This document shows, in pieces, positions 61,276-64,000 of a stretch of 64,000 nt of DNA. Each line of letters begins with the position of its first letter. Position 1 is the first letter of the stretch. Both the position numbers and the translations under genes were made by a program. The stretch comes from CAZOVB01 sp964583095 (GTDB taxonomy: Bacteria; Planctomycetota; Phycisphaerae; SM23-33), in assembly GCA_964583095.1 (NCBI GenBank), contig CAZOVB010000001.1, positions 1-64,000 of the forward strand, written 5' to 3'. The notes beneath the pieces were generated by a model. The model did no database searches and was not told the origin of the DNA. It saw only the letters and a program-made list of their open reading frames with translations.

Positions 61276-61686
61276 ATGCCGGAGAAAATCGAGAAGACCG
61301 AAGCCCAGTGGCGGGAGGAATTGAGCCCCGAGCAGTATCGAATTCTGCGAAAGAAAGGGACCGAACCGGCCTTTGCCGGCAGGTACCACGACAGCAAAAC
61401 CCCGGGGGTTTATCGCTGCGCAGGCTGCGGCCTGGAGTTGTTCGACAGCGAGTCAAAGTTCGACAGTGGAAGCGGCTGGCCCAGTTTTACCCAACCGACA
61501 CAGGAAGAAAACGTCCGGACGCAGGGCGACACCAGCGCTGGAATGATCCGCACCGAGATCCTCTGCGCTCGTTGCGGGGGGCACCTGGGCCATGTGTTCC
61601 CCGATGGCCCCGCCCCCACCGGCATGCGCTACTGCGTTAATTCCGGCTCGTTGGAACTGGAACCGCGGGAAGAATCCAAAGGCTGA
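61276..61686 (+). CDS. msrB: Peptide-methionine (R)-S-oxide reductase
   Basis: A 136-aa MsrB that reduces the R form of methionine sulfoxide in proteins. KTEAQWREELSPEQYRILRKKGTE matches the N-terminal arm; CAGC and CARC are the two zinc-binding pairs; the GSGWPSF and GHLGHVFPDGP blocks surround the active site; the catalytic Cys is in RYCVNSGSLE. AGGAG lies 7 nt before ATG 61276. No MsrA is adjacent. Its 3' end overlaps the convergent CheB/CheR gene by 58 bp. Confidence 0.96.
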   Translation: MPEKIEKTEAQWREELSPEQYRILRKKGTEPAFAGRYHDSKTPGVYRCAGCGLELFDSESKFDSGSGWPSFTQPTQEENVRTQGDTSAGMIRTEILCARCGGHLGHVFPDGPAPTGMRYCVNSGSLELEPREESKG

Positions 61687-64000
61687 CGACGGGATCCGAT
61701 GCCCAGAATGTACTCCAGATGCCCTTGCGGATCGCGCAGCGCAATGCTTTCCCAATGGATGGCTACGGCATTGCCTTGGGCATCAAGCCAGGTATTGTCG
61801 TGCTGGAGGTGATCGACCCCCTCTCGATGGCGTCGGAGGACCTCTTCGACCGGCTCGGTCTCCTTGCGGCTCAGGAGGATTTCATCAAGACGTCTGCCTT
61901 GGACTTCCGGCCAGGCGAAGCCGGTGAGAATTTCGCAGGCATCGTTGAAGTGCAGAATTCTGCCTTCGGTATCGACCACGCAGTGCAGACGGCCCGGCTG
62001 GTTCCAGACGGCATGGATGTACTCCCCCCTCTTCTGGAGACGATGGAAAATCCGAAACTGCTCGGTGAGATCCTCCGCCACAAACGACACGCCCGCCACC
62101 TGGTTCTCTCGGTAAATCGGTGAAATCCAAAGGGCTGCCCATACCTCCTGCCCGGACTTGTCGGTCGCCGACGTCACGTGCCGAGAGACGCTCTGGCCCC
62201 GGAGAACCTCCTGCAGCAGCGGATCCAGCCGCTCAAACCTTCCCGATTCCTGGAGCATGTGGATGTCGGCCCCAAGGGCCTCGGACTCCTCGTACCCGTA
62301 GAGGCCTTGGGCCCCGGCGTTCCAGGACAGGATCCGCCCGAAGGTGTCTGTGGAGTAGATCGCTGCCCGCGTGCTGTCGACGATGGAGGCCAGGTGCCTC
62401 CGGGCCGCTTCTGCCTGTTCCTGCTTGGACAGGTCCTGTATGACGGAGAGAAAATAAGACTCGCCGCTGCCGGCCGGGGTCAGGAAGCGAGTCGTCAGCA
62501 AGGCCGGAAACACCGTTCCGTCCTTGCGGCGGTACAGCTTGCGAACCGTGGTGGAGTCCTTGTTGCCCGAGACGAGGTCGCTGACGACCGTTTCACTCAG
62601 GGGCAGGTCGCTGTTATCGGTGATTTCCCGGAAGCTCATGCCTTTGAGCTCCTCGACCGAGTATCCGACCATGTCCGCGAAACGCGGGTTGACCTCCAGG
62701 AAGCTCCCGCCCCGGTCGACATGGACGATTCCAGCCGCAGCAAGGTTGAACGTCTCCCGAAAGCGTTTTCGGCTTTCCTTCAGCGCCTCCTGGGCCCGAG
62801 CGAGTTCAGTCACGTCCACCAGGGTAATCACAATATGCCCCCTTCTTGCCCCCTTTTCATCTTGGTAGGGATCGATCCGAACCAGGGCAAATCTGTCGCC
62901 CGAAGCAGGGATCTGCTTCTCGATTCGCCTGGCCTGGTTTGCCACGGACTGAACATCCCGCAGAAACTCCGGATAGTCCAGGTCGTGTGAAATCTGCTCA
63001 AACGGGCGATTCTCGTCCCGGGCCAGCAGGTGGACAAACCGTTGGGCCGGCGCGGTGAACTTGCGGACCCGCCCGCTGTCGTCCAGGAAGATCGTCCCAA
63101 CCTGGTTGGTACGTGTGATGTTCTCCAGGTCCTCGGTCAGTTGGGTCAGCTCTTCGATCTTCCGCTGATACTCCTCGTTGACCGTATGGAGTTCTTCGTT
63201 GACCGAGTGGAGTTCCTCATTGGTGCTCTGGAGTTCTTCGTTGGAGACCGTCAGCTCTTCATTGGCGGCCTGGAGTTCCTCGTTGCTGCTCTGCATCTCC
63301 TCCAGGGTCGCCTGCAGATTCTCCCGGGTGGACTGAAGCTCCCGGTGGAGATCCTCGATCCGTGGATCCTGGGTCGATCCCTCCGGGCCTGAGGGCAGTT
63401 GAACTTCCTGCCCGGCCGATCGGCTTGGGGTCTCATCAAAGAAAACGATCCAGTGGCGCACCTGCCTGTTGGGGAGTCCGACCGGTCGGATCCGTAGATC
63501 GACTTTATCGGAAGATCCCTCCGGGCCTGCAAAGACATCTGGGTAGACCACTTCCTCCTGCGAACTTCGACAACGGCGAATCCCTGCCGAGACGGTCGCA
63601 GCCACATCCGGTGGCAGCATCCGTATCAGATTCAACTCAGCCCGTCCGGGTCGGATCCGGACGTACGTCCCGATGTCCCCGATCAAACGGGAGATGTCTC
63701 CGTTTTCTTCCACGACGGCCGCTGCCGGGACGTACCCTTCCACCAAGGCCTCGATAAGCCGCTCTTGCTCGCCCTGCCCAGAGGCAGCAAAGGACAGGGA
63801 TGAATCATGGCCGGAACGGAACCGGGCAACCGATCTGTCGAGCGTATCGGTATTGAACTCCGACGACATCGGCAGCCTCGCCGGGCGGAGGTTGCGATAG
63901 ATCTTCCAGGCGGAGTTGATCTGCGAGAAACCCTCGGATATTGGCCCCAGGGATTCGCTGGGGCCCAGCATCAGGACCCCTCCGTTGCGAAGTGAGAACT
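61629..64000 (-). CDS. CheB/CheR-type fusion protein with PAS domains (C-terminal part)
   Basis: A fragment of about 790 aa; the N-terminal CheB and most of CheR lie beyond the right edge. Residues entering the window (FSLRNGGVLMLGPSES) are the end of the CheR methyltransferase domain, followed by a linker with a sigma-like DRSVARFRSG segment. A long coiled-coil block rich in SSNEELQAANEELTVSNEELQ-type repeats precedes at least three PAS domains (FNLAAAGIVHVDRGGSFLEVNPRFADMV; YSTDTFGRILSWNAGAQGLYGY; HCVVDTEGRILHFNDACEI). This layout is typical of CheB-CheR-PAS chemotaxis-like fusions. Such proteins methylate and demethylate receptors and sense through PAS. The C-terminal 20 residues are low complexity. 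Confidence 0.88.
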   Translation of the reverse strand, partial: FSLRNGGVLMLGPSESLGPISEGFSQINSAWKIYRNLRPARLPMSSEFNTDTLDRSVARFRSGHDSSLSFAASGQGEQERLIEALVEGYVPAAAVVEENGDISRLIGDIGTYVRIRPGRAELNLIRMLPPDVAATVSAGIRRCRSSQEEVVYPDVFAGPEGSSDKVDLRIRPVGLPNRQVRHWIVFFDETPSRSAGQEVQLPSGPEGSTQDPRIEDLHRELQSTRENLQATLEEMQSSNEELQAANEELTVSNEELQSTNEELHSVNEELHTVNEEYQRKIEELTQLTEDLENITRTNQVGTIFLDDSGRVRKFTAPAQRFVHLLARDENRPFEQISHDLDYPEFLRDVQSVANQARRIEKQIPASGDRFALVRIDPYQDEKGARRGHIVITLVDVTELARAQEALKESRKRFRETFNLAAAGIVHVDRGGSFLEVNPRFADMVGYSVEELKGMSFREITDNSDLPLSETVVSDLVSGNKDSTTVRKLYRRKDGTVFPALLTTRFLTPAGSGESYFLSVIQDLSKQEQAEAARRHLASIVDSTRAAIYSTDTFGRILSWNAGAQGLYGYEESEALGADIHMLQESGRFERLDPLLQEVLRGQSVSRHVTSATDKSGQEVWAALWISPIYRENQVAGVSFVAEDLTEQFRIFHRLQKRGEYIHAVWNQPGRLHCVVDTEGRILHFNDACEILTGFAWPEVQGRRLDEILLSRKETEPVEEVLRRHREGVDHLQHDNTWLDAQGNAVAIHWESIALRDPQGHLEYILGIGSRRQPLDSSRGSSSNEPELTQ

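Overview
The window looks like a chromosomal segment of a Planctomycetota bacterium, most likely of the class Phycisphaerae. This is an inference from the 16S rRNA tail at the left edge, from a 16S gene followed by a terminator instead of a 23S gene, from the GC-rich sequence, and from the protein repertoire (Ser/Thr kinase, PilZ, FHA and STAS signalling proteins, an ECF sigma factor, sulfatase remnants, GspG-like tails). No phage, plasmid, insertion sequence or CRISPR array was seen. Gene density is high, and 4-nt stop/start overlaps are common.

Layout. 1-1.5 kb: 3' end of 16S rRNA, a terminator and an AEC-family transporter. 1.6-11.6 kb (minus strand): a methyl-accepting chemotaxis protein with a duplicated sensor module, a Cache-PAS hybrid histidine kinase, a TM-anchored protein, a YcgR-like PilZ protein and an LPG-synthase-type membrane protein. 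11.8-14.5 kb (plus): Ser/Thr kinase, metallophosphoesterase, YhbY-type RNA-binding protein and a zinc-ribbon membrane protein. 14.5-18.7 kb: TPR protein with trpC, two convergent CPBP membrane proteins (one with EE changed to QQ), and a flavodoxin. 18.8-27 kb (minus): an operon of ECF sigma factor, 1856-aa alpha-2-macroglobulin and penicillin-binding protein 1C. 27.2-29.5 kb (minus): a degenerate CheD-HDOD fusion with a two-TM sensor, plus a 40-aa Lys/Cys protein. 29.7-36.5 kb: a lipoprotein and a REC-PP2C-STAS regulator facing an Mla-type lipid transport operon (HEAT lipoprotein, STAS, MlaE, MlaF, MlaD). 36.7-43.8 kb: gltX, a radical SAM protein, apt, an LtaS-like phosphoglycerol transferase, a PfkB kinase and thpR. 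43.9-54.3 kb: recA, aroA-aroK, metH, tRNA-Gln, a PilZ protein, cobA-hemD fusion and an orphan leuC-like gene. 54.3-64 kb: a YHH-Cys-rich small protein, a tandem NDK protein, an MBL hydrolase, an FHA-GAF histidine kinase, larE, a sulfatase pseudogene, two unknown proteins, msrB and the C-terminal part of a CheB/CheR/PAS protein that runs off the right edge.

How the genes fit together. Most of the segment is housekeeping and biosynthesis (Trp, shikimate, Met, tetrapyrrole, purine salvage, tRNA charging, recombination) mixed with an unusually large set of signalling proteins. The units most worth following up are the sigma/A2M/PBP1C operon (a periplasmic protease trap tied to cell-wall repair under its own sigma factor), the kinase/phosphatase/YhbY cluster (possible phospho-control near ribosome assembly), the catalytically dead CheD fused to HDOD, and two genes that appear to start with CTG behind strong Shine-Dalgarno sequences.
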